A DNA stretch of 64,000 nt. Source: Smittium culicis. Lineage: Eukaryota; Kickxellomycota; Harpellomycetes; Harpellales; Legeriomycetaceae. Each line of letters opens with the position of its first letter. The first letter of the stretch is position 1. The DNA lies in the NCBI GenBank assembly GCA_001970855.1, contig LSSN01000059.1:1-64000 (forward strand), in the 5' to 3' direction. Below the pieces are notes generated by a model, which saw only the letters and a program-made list of their open reading frames with translations, had not been told where the DNA came from and did not search any database. The position numbers and the translations under genes are program-made. Positions 43,211 through 55,883 of this stretch are shown one piece after another.

Positions 43211-45016
43211 TCAGCGTCTTCTTCTGTATCTTCTTCCATACTTTCTTCTGTACCTTCTTCCTCTAGATCCTCTGGGCCTACGCGAATCACTATATTCTAA
43301 AAATTTTGACAAATTTCTTACTACGCACTTGTAACAGTATCCATTGTGTTTTCTACAATATTTTTTGAAATATCTTTTTAGCCCTCTTCTTTGGCCTCTG
43401 CTTAATCTATAATGACTTCTTCCTCTGCGATTTCCAACTCGAAGAGCCACACTGTAGTCATAGCCTCTACCAATACCGCCTTCAAGAATAGTACGCAAAT
43501 ATGCTGTAACGAATTTGCGTTGATATCTACTTGCAAGATTTCTGCAGTAAAAATCGGCATCCCTTGCTGATTTAAGCCATCTTCTACGGTATGATTTACC
43601 ACCTCTTCTTCGGTACGGTCTACCACCTCTTCTGCGACACGGTCTACCACCTCTTCTGCGACATGGTCTACCGCCTCTTCTGCGACATGGTCTACCACCT
43701 CTTCTGCGGCACGGTTTACCACCTCTTCTGCGACATGGTCTACCGCCTCTTCTGCGGCACGGTTTACCACCTCTTCTGCGACATGGCTTAGCATCTTTTT
43801 TATATTTACCTTCCCATCTTTCTATAACTTTGGATGGATAGCTAATCCCAGGAATATTTCCAACCTCTTTTCTCTTAGCTACACGATTAGGCAATCTGAA
43901 CCAAGGTGTGTATTTTTGTTTCTTAGGTTCAGAAGCTGGAGCTACTGCTGCTATATTTGCATTAACTGGAGGGGCTGCACTTCTAGCAGCTCGAGCGGCA
44001 GCTGCTGCTTTGTTGGCAGCATCTGCAGCTGCTGCTGCTGCGGCAGCTTTTTTACCAGCTTCAATAGCTGCAGCTTTTCTTTCAGCATCTGCAGCAGCAG
44101 CTCTTCTAGCAGCTTCATCGGCCTCCCTTTTAGCAGCTTCATCAGCAGCTCTTTTAGCTTCTTCAGCAGCTGCAGCCCTCCTAGCAGCTGCTGCAGCTGC
44201 GCGTCTTCTTGCTGCAGCATCTGCAGCTCTCTTTGCGGCAGCTTCAGCAGCTTGTTTAGCTGCGGCAGCTTCTTCAGCCTTTCTTCTGGCTTTTTCAATC
44301 GCTTCAGCTGTTCTCTTAGCTTCTGCGGCGGCAGCTGCTCTTCTAGCAGCTTCAGCGGCTTTTCTTGCAGCAGCATCTGCTGCAGCTTTTCTAGCTGCAG
44401 CTGCTGCGGCTGCTCTCTTGGCAGCTGCTTCTGCTGCAGCTTTCTTTGCTGCAGCATCTTCAGCTGCCTTCTTGGCAGCTTCTGCATCAGCTGCCCTCTT
44501 AGCGGCCGCATCTGCTTCTGCTTTTTGTTTAGCAGCTACATCGGCTGCACTCTTTGCAGCAGCTGCTGCTGCTTCGTTTTTATCAGCTGCTGCGTTAGCT
44601 ATGCTTTGGTATAAATATTCTGTTTCAACGGTCTGCCACGTTTTGGTTGTAAGCTGTGAAATCGTTCTTATCTTGGTGACTCTTTCAGTGAAATATTCGT
44701 ATTCATCCTCTGTCGATGTTGCAGTTGGCTTAGGAGCTGCTATAGGGGCCTTTACTGCATAATATTCATTTTCGGGGACTACATTTTGATCAAGAATGGC
44801 ATTTTCGTAAGCTTCATCGTTTGCACCATACGCAATTGGCTCGTTTTCATAATCTAACTCTTTGTTCAAGTTGTATGCATTATTCGGATTTTCATGGCCA
44901 TATGATAATACGTTTGATGTACCAAAAGCAAGAACCAAGCCAATAATTTGTTTAATTCCTACAGCCTTATTTAGGTTTCTCTTTTTATGGACTCGATGAT
45001 CCATTATCCCGACCAA
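43211..45016 (-). CDS. Secreted alanine-rich protein with RPCRRRGG repeats
   Basis: The gene encodes 601 residues in one exon. After MDHRVHKKRNLNK comes a hydrophobic stretch (about 19-39, IKQIIGLVLAFGTSNVL), likely a signal peptide or anchor. An acidic segment rich in Tyr, Glu and Asn follows. Then come about 230 residues of Ala/Lys/Arg/Glu heptad-like sequence (AAAKRAADAEAAKKAAEDAA), predicted to be a long helix or coiled coil. Nine octapeptides of the form (K/R)PCRRRGG follow, with a partial tenth. A basic C-terminal domain has paired cysteines (FYCRNLASRYQRKF, KKYCRKHNGYCYKCVVRNL) and an Arg/Tyr-rich tail. The Ala block gives a long antisense frame that is only a shadow. The architecture suggests a cross-linked structural or adhesive extracellular protein. 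No family recognised. Confidence 0.72.
   Translation of the reverse strand: MVGIMDHRVHKKRNLNKAVGIKQIIGLVLAFGTSNVLSYGHENPNNAYNLNKELDYENEPIAYGANDEAYENAILDQNVVPENEYYAVKAPIAAPKPTATSTEDEYEYFTERVTKIRTISQLTTKTWQTVETEYLYQSIANAAADKNEAAAAAAKSAADVAAKQKAEADAAAKRAADAEAAKKAAEDAAAKKAAAEAAAKRAAAAAAARKAAADAAARKAAEAARRAAAAAEAKRTAEAIEKARRKAEEAAAAKQAAEAAAKRAADAAARRRAAAAAARRAAAAEEAKRAADEAAKREADEAARRAAAADAERKAAAIEAGKKAAAAAAAADAANKAAAAARAARSAAPPVNANIAAVAPASEPKKQKYTPWFRLPNRVAKRKEVGNIPGISYPSKVIERWEGKYKKDAKPCRRRGGKPCRRRGGRPCRRRGGKPCRRRGGRPCRRRGGRPCRRRGGRPCRRRGGRPYRRRGGKSYRRRWLKSARDADFYCRNLASRYQRKFVTAYLRTILEGGIGRGYDYSVALRVGNRRGRSHYRLSRGQRRGLKRYFKKYCRKHNGYCYKCVVRNLSKFLEYSDSRRPRGSRGRRYRRKYGRRYRRRR
43556..43789 (-). repeat. 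24-bp coding minisatellite ((K/R)PCRRRGG octapeptide)
   Basis: Nine tandem 24-bp units plus a partial one encode (K/R)PCRRRGG. Variation is limited to K/R at the first position and C to Y in the last two units. The near-identity of the units at DNA level shows recent expansion or homogenisation, so repeat number probably varies between strains. Confidence 0.9.
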
Positions 45017-48000
45017 AAATACTTTTCTGTTTAAATAATGGTAAAATTAACTTTATGCCTAATACTTGAAATGAATTCTACTAAAAAATCAAAAAGCACA
45101 AAACATCTAACCACTCTAGCAAAAAAAATCTCTATGATTCTTTTTATACTAATTTATACTCGAGTTTATTCATAGATTGAAATTCCTTTTTTAATTAGAT
45201 ATCATTCGTTTTACTATTTTATATGCATTATAAAGAACATTTAAATTAATTTATTAATTAGTTAATTTAATTTAATTTAGTTTAGTTTAGGCTTTTGTGG
45301 GTGGAGCTTTTTTGGCCAGTAATTATATTTACTCCATTCAAATTCTACTTTGTTCTTTTCAAGTTCATATATTATAATTTTGAATTGAATTAGTTTGAAT
45401 TATTTACTAACAAGTAGAATGTGCACAACCCATAATTTAAATTTTTAGAAACATGAAATTATTTTTTTAGATTATAGTAGGTAAATTGAGTCTACTTATT
45501 TTGCGGAGAGAAAATCTAAAAAATATATCAACATGAAAAGAAGGCTTGAATTGCCAATGAAAGGCTGAAATTCCTATATATTTGATCTAGAGCTTTTTTT
45601 TTACTTTATACCAAACGAAGTGCAAGAGCTCTGAAACTGCCACTTAGATATTTATTGCCTTAACATTAACTAAAAAAATCAATTTGAATTTTTTGACGGA
45701 ACTGGATACATAGTCATATTTTTTCGTATATACCATTATTGCCTAATAAAAATTTTTTAGATTAGAATTCTAGAAAAAATTATTGTTCCAATAAATAATC
45801 TGCTTTTATTATTTTTTTTTATTTTTCTTTAAAATAAGTATTTAATAAATATACATCGTGTTTTTAATTTATATGCAAGCTCAATTAATTTGCAAGTAAT
45901 ATTTAATTTTAGCTATATTGAAAACTTTTTTTCAGAAGTTTCTGGCTTGATATATAAATGCTGATCCCATTCAATAAACTAGCCATTTTTATTTGCGATT
46001 TAATTTAATATACAAATTCATTCGTTCGGACTAATTTAGTATATTATTTGACAATATATAATAGGGCTTAAAAAAAATTAAAAATGAGGAGCTGCAAAAT
46101 ATTAATATAAAAGCATATGTTAACAACATAATTTGTACAACTAATTATCACAACTCAACAAGCATGTATACCTAGAAACTTACTAGTAAAATAGCTTTAT
46201 CAACTCTATTGGGTTCAATTTTCTATCCAATTGACTTGTTTAACCTAATTAAAACTTTATAAAAATACAAGATACAAAGTTCAAAATATTTGCTATTACA
46301 AGTTCCATTAATAAAATCTTAATTTAAAAAAAAAGGTAATAAAAGTTCCAACCTTAAAAGTATCTCTTATAAAAATAAATGATTACTATTCTTTTTTTTT
46401 TTGAATAAATACTATTCTATTGAAATCTTTTAACTTTGTAATCTATAAATATTATTAACACATTTGAATGTGCGATCCTATTTATATATTACTTATATTT
46501 TATATGAAAGTGAGGTATGTGCAATTTTAATGTCTAAAATTTCAAGATTGTTATGTTTTTATTGCTTAGATCTTAAAGATATATATCTAATACACATTTT
46601 GCGTGTACAGATAAAAAAAATGATACATTTGACCCAAATTTTCCATTTCGGGGTTTCTAGTGTATGGTCAATTTACAGCTATGTAGTTAAAATGATAAAA
46701 TTACATTAACTAATACAACTAAATAAAAAAATTCATAAAACTGCTTAGCAAATTCTCCGAGAGAAAAAAAAAAACTGTTTAGCAAATAATTACATTCAAA
46801 GATAGAATTTACTTTTCTGTTTTACTGTTCATTTATTAATTTTAGCACTTTTTATGATTAGTTCAATTATAAAAATCGATTTTTTCGATCAAGTATATTT
46901 TATTAGGAATCTTTTTGCTCGATGACGTTTTTTTTGCTAAATGTATACTTACATTCTTTTTTTATATTTTATCAGAATTATAGAACTTTTATGTAACACA
47001 ATTCCTCAATCTATGGTATTTTAGTTTTGAAATAATAAAATTTCCAAATAAAATGAATAAATAAAGGAGAATCTGAACAAATTGAGAGTTAGGCTGAAGC
47101 ATAATGTTACTTAGCTGAGAAATTAAAATTTTTATTTCATTGATCATATTAAGTGTTTTTTTACTTAATGTCTTTTTTACTTATTAATTGTTGTATAATA
47201 TTTTTCTTAAATATTTCTTTTTTATTTTTATCTTGTTAAATTATTTTTTGTATAAAAATAAAAGAAACTGTTATTATTGACTAATACTTGTATAAATTGT
47301 AATTCTTTATTCATAGAACTTACCTCTTTATAATTAATCTCGTATATATTTTTCTATTAAAAATTTGGCGTTTTTAACAAACTCCTCATAAAAGGAGAAA
47401 TCATATGGCAATTTTTGGACTAAGATGCAGTGTTTTTCGCCGTATTATTTAAATAATAAAGTTTTAAAAAAGTCAAATATTTTTGTGAAAGAATCGTTAA
47501 CTGTCTAGCTACCTGATAACTAATATCTTAAAAATACAATCTTTTTTATTTAGCCAATCTTGGAGTTTTTATGCTGTTTTATAAATATATACACTTCTTC
47601 CAAAGAATTAACCCAATATTTATTATTGACATTAATCGTGGATTATCCTATGAATATCGTTACTCTGTGCATTATTTATTACTATTTATAGCTTTAGAAT
47701 ATTATCTACACTCCTAAAAAATTAGATTTAAACATTAGAATGTAAGAGCTCTGTTAATTTAAATCAACAAAAAAATAATGCCGTTCTTTTTGAATAATAA
47801 TAATTAGATATATGGTGTTGTTATGTAGTTTAAGTATAATCCATCAACAACTTTTTGAGGCGAAAATATAGTTCAAAAAAAAACGATAAAATACAAGAGA
47901 GATTAACAAGATCTAAAATTTTGGTTTTTACGAAATGAAATGGCTTAAGATAGAGTGCAACTGAAAATATAATTCAGATAGTTTATTATCTCGATCACTT

Positions 48001-48039
48001 TTTTATTTCATACACATAAAAAGAGTATATTTAACTTTT
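45017..48039. other. Gene-free AT-rich region
   Basis: Upstream region of the alanine-rich gene (TTTAATTTAATTTAGTTTAG repeats near 45262-45290), then AT-rich DNA up to the SMG1 3' end. The frame at 46464-46709 is featureless. No repeat or gene recognised. Confidence 0.6.
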
Positions 48040-51000
48040 TTAGAACCAGAAGCCCCATCCCTCGTACATGTTGATTAAGTTATTGGTGCAAGAAGCGGCT
48101 TGCCAAAGCAAAAGGGAATGTTTCTCTGTGTTGGAAAGATATTCATACTTTTCATTAAAAACTCGGCCAATATCATAATCAGACTTTTTGGTGATTAATT
48201 GGTTGTTATTAGAAAAGAATTCATTAGCATTGAATGTGACTCTGGCATTTAATTTTGCAATTAACTTTCTACGAGCGTAAATAGCAATCAGTCGGGATGA
48301 AAGTAATAATGGTCCATCAATATCTCCAGGGCTTAAATTTCTAAATACATCAATGACTGAGACATTTTCAGCAGATAAAGAATTTTCTGGGTATTGATAA
48401 TCATTAGTTGAATGAATTGGCAGTTCAGGTTTTACATTGGTATAATTCGACACGCCATTTTGTGAATCGTGGTCAAAATAACTGTGTCTAAGAATAGATG
48501 ATTTAACATGGGGGATAAAGCTACTTTTTGTGAGATCAGGTATTCCTGTCATTTCAATTGCGGTGCACTCAATAGTCTGAAGCTCCTTTTTTAATAAGGT
48601 GTACAGTTTCAATGTTTGTAGCTCGCTCTCGATTCTAACAATTCCAACTTTGTATAAGTCCTCAAGGTTTTCTGAAACAATATTGGAGTTCAATGACTCT
48701 GAAATTCTTATCTCACTTGTACTAACTTCTTGTGAAAACAATTGTGCTGATTGCTGTGATTGGATTTGATTATCGAATAAGGAGAGGTCGATTTTTTGAG
48801 TTTCCTTGCTAGCTTGAACAGGAACATTTTGCAAACTTCGGTTCTTTGCACCATTGAAATCGAAACTAAAGTTCTTATTTGAAATTCGAATCCATTCAGC
48901 TGCAGGATCAAACTCAAAGCTCTTCATCGCAGTGTCGGTAAGCTGTTCTTTAATGCGTTTACAACTTAGTAGCATCTTTGAGCAGCTATTTAAATAAATA
49001 TTTCCGCCTCTAATCGAGTTAAAATTTGATTTTAAATTTGGATTTCCTACAAAATATTGTAAGCATCTTGTCATCCTAAAAGGAACAGTTTCAGCGTTTT
49101 TTAACAACAATCCATGGTCAAAGTTCATATTCAAGTCAATGTTTGCTAGCTGACCAGTTTTAGCGTTGACCATTATGTTGTCTAAGTGACGATCACCAAG
49201 ACCAACCAAGTATCCTGAAATAGAAATTCCTGCTAATGACCTGCAAAAATTCTGGTTATTTAGTATAAAGCTATAGCTTGAAGTTGAGTTATCCATTAAG
49301 AAACGATAAACCAAATTATCGGGTACGAGCTCTGAAAGTTTCATGTATGTTTTTAGTCTATCTCCTCTGGAAGAATTTTTGGCAAGTTCAAAAAGTTTTA
49401 ATGGATTTGAAAGATCTCCTAGATCAGCGTTAACCATTTTCTTGAATTCTTGTGACTTGAAATGCTTTTTATAAATTGAAAAAAGAGAATTGAGATTATT
49501 TACAACCTGGATATAACCACCATTATAACCAATAGGTATTACTCCGTAAGTAACAAGCTTCAAGTCAGAAATAGTTTCATTGATCGTTTGCCAAATCTGC
49601 ATTATGCGCAAATCGCTATTCAGGTCTTCGCCTCCTTTCAATATGAAACTGACGTATTGAGATTCATTATTAATGTCTATAGTCATATTAATCAATTTTG
49701 GCCTGGTTTTAGTTTGCTGTAGTAACTTGAAGCTATTAGAAATTGACTTAATATAAGCGATGTTACTTGATTCGTTAATCGAATTTTTAGTTGTAGATAG
49801 AGGTTTTAAAAGAATGGGAATGGGAACTGTGCAAATAGAACTTAGCCTGCTATTGACTGAGCTCATTGAAATGTGCCCCTTAGATGAGCTTGTATTACTA
49901 AAGTTTAAAATTGAATAGAGTAAACTCGCAAATGAGTTCTTAGAGTTCCAGAATAGCTCAAATGAGCTGAATTTGCTAATATTGGATTCTGTAAAAGATA
50001 CAAGATCCTTTATGAGTGGATTGAATTTGCTAACAAACGATATCTCGTATGTAGATGATAAATTTGGCTGCGAAATTTTGTTTATCAAAGGATTCAATAT
50101 TTCTTTAATTCTACCCTTTTCAAATTGGAAATCAAAATATATTGCCAAATCACTTTTTATTTTAATGAAAAGCTCGACAAATTCGTCATTTATTAATTTT
50201 GTAAGACTTTGTGATTCAAGAATAAAGGATTCAGTAGCACAAACCATCTCGCTATTAATAGATCTCATTTTATCAATTAGAAAATTGACAAAAGCACCAC
50301 TACTTTTAGCTGCGGAGAAGCTTAGAGATCCATTATCCTTGAGTGAAAAACAAGGGTTGTTAGAGCGCTTACTAAGGACAAAATTTAAAATGGAGTCAAT
50401 TTTTCCAGCATCAATTAAATGTGACAGCAACAAGCAGCAGTTATTTTGGATGTTGTAGTTTTCGCTGGCAAGGCCACAAGACAAATGATAAATCATTGGG
50501 TATAGCCAATTTGTCCAATGGCCCAAGTTATTATGTAGTTCAAAATCAGAGCTAGTGACTAAAGAAAACATTCTGGTAGGTATTACTCGCTCAATTTCGC
50601 AGCTGCGAGATTCAGAGACCAATGATATCATCATATCTAAAAGCTGGCCCTTTGAAAGTCTTTCAGAGATATATTGATAAGATACATAGGAAAATTTCGC
50701 TTTTGTTTTTATAGAATCGGTGTAACTTGGTGATAAAGAAGAAAAAGCATCCATAAATTTCTCATCAATGTTAGGAAAAGAGCTATTATTGCTACCTTGA
50801 GAAGCTGATTTAAAATCTGAATCGCTTTTACTCGAAATCTCATGCTCACATAGAATTGAGTAAAAGCTATTTTGTTTTATTAAATTGAGTGGACTAAGCT
50901 CTTTTTCTTGAACGCTAAAATTTTGTGTGCTATTAAGAATAAAATCAATCTCGAATAGATCTACCAACTTATGGAATTTTTCAGGCAGAACTCCTAATAT

Positions 51001-54000
51001 TCTAGAGTTACTTTCGTTTATATCTGCACATTCATAAAATAAACTTTGGCATATGTTGTAAACAGTATCAAAGCATGTTAGATTTTTCTTAGCTATCACT
51101 TTTGTTAAATAATCAATAGGTCGGATTTTATATGACAGCAACTCAGGGTTAGAAACCATTTGCTGCGAATAAATTTGTAAGCTTAGAAGATTTGAGTACT
51201 CCTTAATGTTGGCATTGAAAAGATCTATCCGAGATCCAGAAAAGTTCAAGTCACTGATATTTTCAAAAATGAGGCTGTTATTTGGAGGAAGAATATTTGA
51301 ATATCGACTATAAAAATAATCTGAAACAAGTATTTCTGAAGTCTTCGGATTAATCAGTAAATCGCATACTGAAATTTGGCTGGTAGATTCATGAGGAATA
51401 TTAAAAGATAAGCTTAGCAATTCTTGGCAAGAACTATTAAAACTTTCATGAGAATCAAAAGAAGACAATCTCTTCATAGATTCGAATAAGTCAGATTCAA
51501 GGATTTCAATGGGGGTTGAATTTGGTTCATTGAGTGAAAAAGAGCTATTAAATAAAATCTTTTCTGATTCAAGCCGTTTTAGTTCAATAGATAGTAGGCG
51601 TATGAATTTTTGATTTTTGATTTCGGTAGGTATGGAAAATATTTCACTATCAAAAGATATGCTTTCAATCATAGAAAATTCAATAAACTTTGAATAAAAT
51701 AGTCTTAGCTGTTTAAAAGAGTCAGAAATTTCCGGATAATCAAGTATGACATGTGCCAGGTTTGAAATCAAAGATTCCAAATAAAGGTAAAAATCGAGGT
51801 AGTTAGTGTTGAATTTTTGGAGATATGATCCACTTCTCATAGATATGGATAAAATTGAACAGTATAACAATGCTATTTTATCTAAACTTTGAACAATTTT
51901 CAAATCATTTTTACTGTTTTTTCTTTGGGTGCTAGCGATGTTGGATAGGTGATCCATGTATTCTGTAAGCGAGAGATAAGAAGAGTCAAATTCACCGATT
52001 AGGTAGTAAGCTTCAGCAACATCCAAGTAATATTCACACAAATAATTGTCGAACGAATGGTTTTTATTCAAGCATTTAATAAAAGACGTGATTGTGAATA
52101 GCCTTAACGAATCTTTATTTTTTATTAAAAGATTAAGCAGTGTACTAATTAATCCAAAAAATTCTGATTGACTTAGAATGATATCATTCCTTGAGCTCTG
52201 AAATAATTTGCATGTGAGTTCTGATAAATTTTGTGATTCAGCTTCAGTTGAATCGGCCAATATAATTTCTGATGAAGCAACTGAAATTTTATGTAATTTT
52301 TGATAAATATTACTTAAGCCAACAGGACTTTCTTCAATAAACCGGAAACTGAACATTGATAATCTGTCAATTAGTTCAGATTCTGTTAAAATAGGGCTAG
52401 CTTCATTCGAAAGAATATGAGGAATATCATTTGATTTGAGTTGAAGTGATAAATATTTGAAGAATAAAAGAGTGTAATTTTGGTTTTCATAAGATCTAAT
52501 CGATTTTTTATTAAAGGAGATAGCTGAGGAATGAAAATATGGGGTTAGGAAAGGATTTTTGTTTCTAGGACATATGGAAGGTAATTTTAAATATTTCCTT
52601 GAAAGTATTTGATTAGCAACGAATGAAAGCTCGAGATGGTTCTCAGAAAGCATCTGTTGAAGGAAGTTGGATGAATTTTGAGAATAAGTAATATAATCTG
52701 GAATTATTTTGCCTTCTAAAAACATTGATAAAGTTAGCGAATTAATTTTGTAGCTATAGATATTTTCGTTAGAATAGCAAATAGAAAGTTCGAATATTTT
52801 AATTTTTATTGCTAAAGTTGATTCGTCGTCGGGAATTAAGGAAAAACATATGTTTCTTAATAACATCCATTGTAATACTGAATCAAGTGATAATTGGTGA
52901 AAGTTCAGGTGCGCAGATTTAATCATTTTCAATACCATTAATTTGGCACTATTTGAATTAATAAAAAATGAAGAGTTTGATGACACAATTCCATTTATCG
53001 CTGAAGGAATTGCAACCCATATACCTGAATCCCAAATCCGAATTTGCTTATTAAGAGAAAGTATGTCTATTAATATTCCATATATTATTTTTATAGTCAT
53101 ACTTATCGGCTTTGATTTAAAGTTGGATAATAGTTTTAAAGATGAAAAAAGTATTAATTGGGAGTACTCAATAAAATTGATTGGCTTAGCCGAAAATATG
53201 ATAAATTTTGGCTTTAAATTTGATAAATACTTAGATACAGGTTCGATATTTAAGAGGTCTATATAATTATAGCCATCGAAAACTGAGGACAAGAGCATTT
53301 CTGAGTAGTTAGGTTCACCGTTTCTGGCATAATCTGTTGAGAGAGAGTTTATTAGAATGGAACAAACCTTCATAGCAGATAAAAAATTGTTTTCATTTTG
53401 TAACTCAACGAACGAAATTGAAAAATCAGCTTCTAATAAAAGCTTGCTTAGCAAACTGAATGCTACTATAGGATAATTATTGATAATATCGAGAATGCTT
53501 TTGTTTTCCAAAAAAACCATGATGGTATTGAAAACGCTGTATTTTGTACCTTTTTTCAAATCTTGAGAAACTAATTTTGAACTCCAAAAGTCAGATAACA
53601 AATTTGATATCGCAATAGGATCAGAGTTCCAATCAAGATAAGCAAAAGATTCAATTAGATCACATTGTATTTCGAACCATTTATTGTCAGTAGATAAATT
53701 ACCGATAGACATTATTATATTTGAAAGGTCTATAGCAGTCTTTAAAGAAGAATTTTTATTTTTTACAATTAAATTTTCCAAATCCAATCCACGTGGGAGT
53801 ACAATCGAAGGATTTTGAGATAGTATTTTTTGGGCAGACGTTATACCTAAAGTAAGTTATATTTATAAGCACAATTAAATTAAAATTATAAGAAGAGTAA
53901 TGAGTACACAAGTATTTTTGGATTAGTATTAAAAACATAATTTAATTTGAATTACCGTTATCATCATTTGAAGTTTGTAACTTTGATTTTCCAATGTCTT

Positions 54001-55509
54001 TGAGACCATTGTAAATCGAAATGGCTATTCTATTGATTTATTAGTCCAAGTTTATTTAAAAAAAAGCTAAAATACAGATTATTTTGTAGCAATAAAAAAT
54101 ACTTTGAAATTAAATATAAAGATTATAAATACCTGGCATTTAAAGCTACCTCGTGCGAAACTATCCCTGATACAATAAGAGTTTGGTAACTTTTAGCTGA
54201 ATCTTTTAAATAGGATAGAATTGACGACAAAAAAAATCCACTAGATTGGGTAGAATATAACCAGACATCGCAACAGCTTAACTCTTGTAAGATTCTATTT
54301 TCAACCGTTTCAGGAAACATTTTATTTCTTAAACTTTCGATACATGATGATAAAAAGTTGGTGTAAGCATTAAATACGCTTAGTGTAATATTTGTAGTAA
54401 TAGATAAGTCTGATGATGCCTGCTGTACAGTATTATGAAATTTTACAACTAGATTAAAGACGCTGGGGCAAATATCCGAAATATTGTGAGTGAAAACCAG
54501 TTCGTAAAGCCTAGTAGTAGTGTAGCTCATAACATTAAAAGATTCTGGGGCAGAGTAGATTGAGATAGTTTCAAAATAAATATCAAGCACCTATAGTTTT
54601 TAATAATTTGGAATAGCAAATATGTCAAAATAAGAAAATAACAAGCGAAATAAAAGAATAAATATATAAATTTTTAAAAGTATTATAGAAAATCATTTAC
54701 AAAATCCAAAAGAGAAATAATTCTTTCACAAAGATGGAAAGAATAGTTTACTGGAAACTTTTTTCCGTTACGATCAATGCAGGAATTAAATAAAGCATCA
54801 ATTAGATTAGAGTACACAGGAGTACCGAGCGGTATTAATTTTCTAGCCATAGTCTTGAACGAATCTTTAAAATCCACAAAATTTTTCTGAGATAAACTAA
54901 ACCCAAAACAATGCTTAGTTATCAAAGTTAAGAATACAAAAAAAAGTATGCTAAAAAATAACTATGATAATTTAAAAAATGATATATAGCTAAAAAGATT
55001 TTGTACTTTTGTAAAAGGCTTGAATGATGAATTGGAGGAATTTTATCATAGGCAGATCCAAAAATCATTAGATTGTAGACATGCTCCACATCATAGGATT
55101 TTTTAATATGCTCAGATATAAATTCTAAAGTTGATTTTTGCTCGGAAGAATTTTTTGTATTACATATTTTAAAAATGGCTTGACTGATGGTTACAGAATG
55201 AGATTTTGCTGTTAGTTGTAAAAGTAAAAAAGGGAATTTATTTAAAATTTTTGGATATTAAATAAAAAGAAAGTTTGCAATAATAAAAGATATTATATTA
55301 TGCCTAATGAAAAAATATAAAAATATCATACATATCTGATTAATTCTGTCTTTATTTTTGGATCCGCTGCTATTATCTGGGGTACGCTTGGATTTACTTT
55401 GACTATTAGGTTTACTAACTTTCGTAGAGCTTTTTTTCTTGAGTGGATTAGTACTGCTATCAACTGAAGTGTTGGATTTGTCTAAGATTTTGTTAGGCTT
55501 TTTATTCAT
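48040..55509 (-). CDS. SMG1-type phosphatidylinositol 3-kinase-related protein kinase
   Basis: Six exons: 55332-55509, 55007-55208, 54701-54896, 54133-54590, 53956-54029, 48040-53846. All phases agree, giving 2304 residues. The first exon is basic and Ser-rich; the next 1700 residues are HEAT/FAT-like helices. The kinase domain (about 1740-2010) has the ATP lysine in SFILKGGEDLNSDLRIMQIW, catalytic loop GYLVGLGDRHLDNIMVN (about 1917), and NIDLNMNFDHG in place of the usual DFG, as in SMG1 (HIDYN). ETVPFRMTRCLQYFVG matches SMG1's VPFRMT. An insert of about 260 residues separates kinase and FATC (CTNNLINMYEGWGFWF), a trait of SMG1, though far shorter than in animals. SMG1 phosphorylates UPF1 in nonsense-mediated decay. 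ATM, ATR or TOR fit less well. Half the length of human SMG1, mostly by a shorter N-terminus and insert. Confidence 0.88.
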
Positions 55510-55811
55510 TTTATAACATATTATTGTTAAGAAAAGATCTAGTACATAATAAATATTTCTTTTCTTAGCTTAAATCTTGAACTTTATTTTCATTTTAGTT
55601 TTCTTTATTTACGGAATAGTAAAATATAGCTATTGGCTATATCATTCTGCAATTTATACATAAAATCGGTTTAACCAATTATAAATCTCTTCATATTGAT
55701 TATAATATCAAGTCCAATAATATGACGCTTTACACTTTTATTTTATAACTAGCGTCTAAAACAATGGTACATGAATTTTTACAATGCTAATTTATTATAG
55801 TATTTTCTTTT
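55510..55811 (-). promoter_or_regulatory. SMG1 upstream region with CCAAT/ATTGG boxes
   Basis: Within 200 bp of the SMG1 start codon are CTATTGGCTATATC (about 55632), TTAACCAATTATAAATC (about 55671) and TCCAATAATATGACGC (about 55713), the same box type as in the intergenic clusters near 30.3 and 34.0 kb. Confidence 0.4.
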
Positions 55812-55883
55812 CGTCCCTTACCCCTAGACTTGATCCAATGCCACCATGGTACAGAGGAAGGTAGACCGTCAGAGGATTTTTTT
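55812..55883. other. Isolated GC-rich island ending in T7
   Basis: About 65 bp of roughly balanced composition (CGTCCCTTACCCCTAGACTT to CCGTCAGAGGA) stands alone in very AT-rich DNA and ends in TTTTTTT (55877-55883), like a Pol III terminator on the plus strand. It is not a tRNA, and I could not match it to U1-U6, 5S or SRP RNA. No ORF. Possible small RNA gene or transposon relic. Confidence 0.3.

Noticed and set aside
43908..44762. Long plus-strand frame of 284 codons, Ala/Leu/Ser-rich
   Set aside because: Exact antisense of the GCN-rich alanine block of the minus-strand gene; a GCN repeat read backwards stays open in several frames. No start context or motif of its own.
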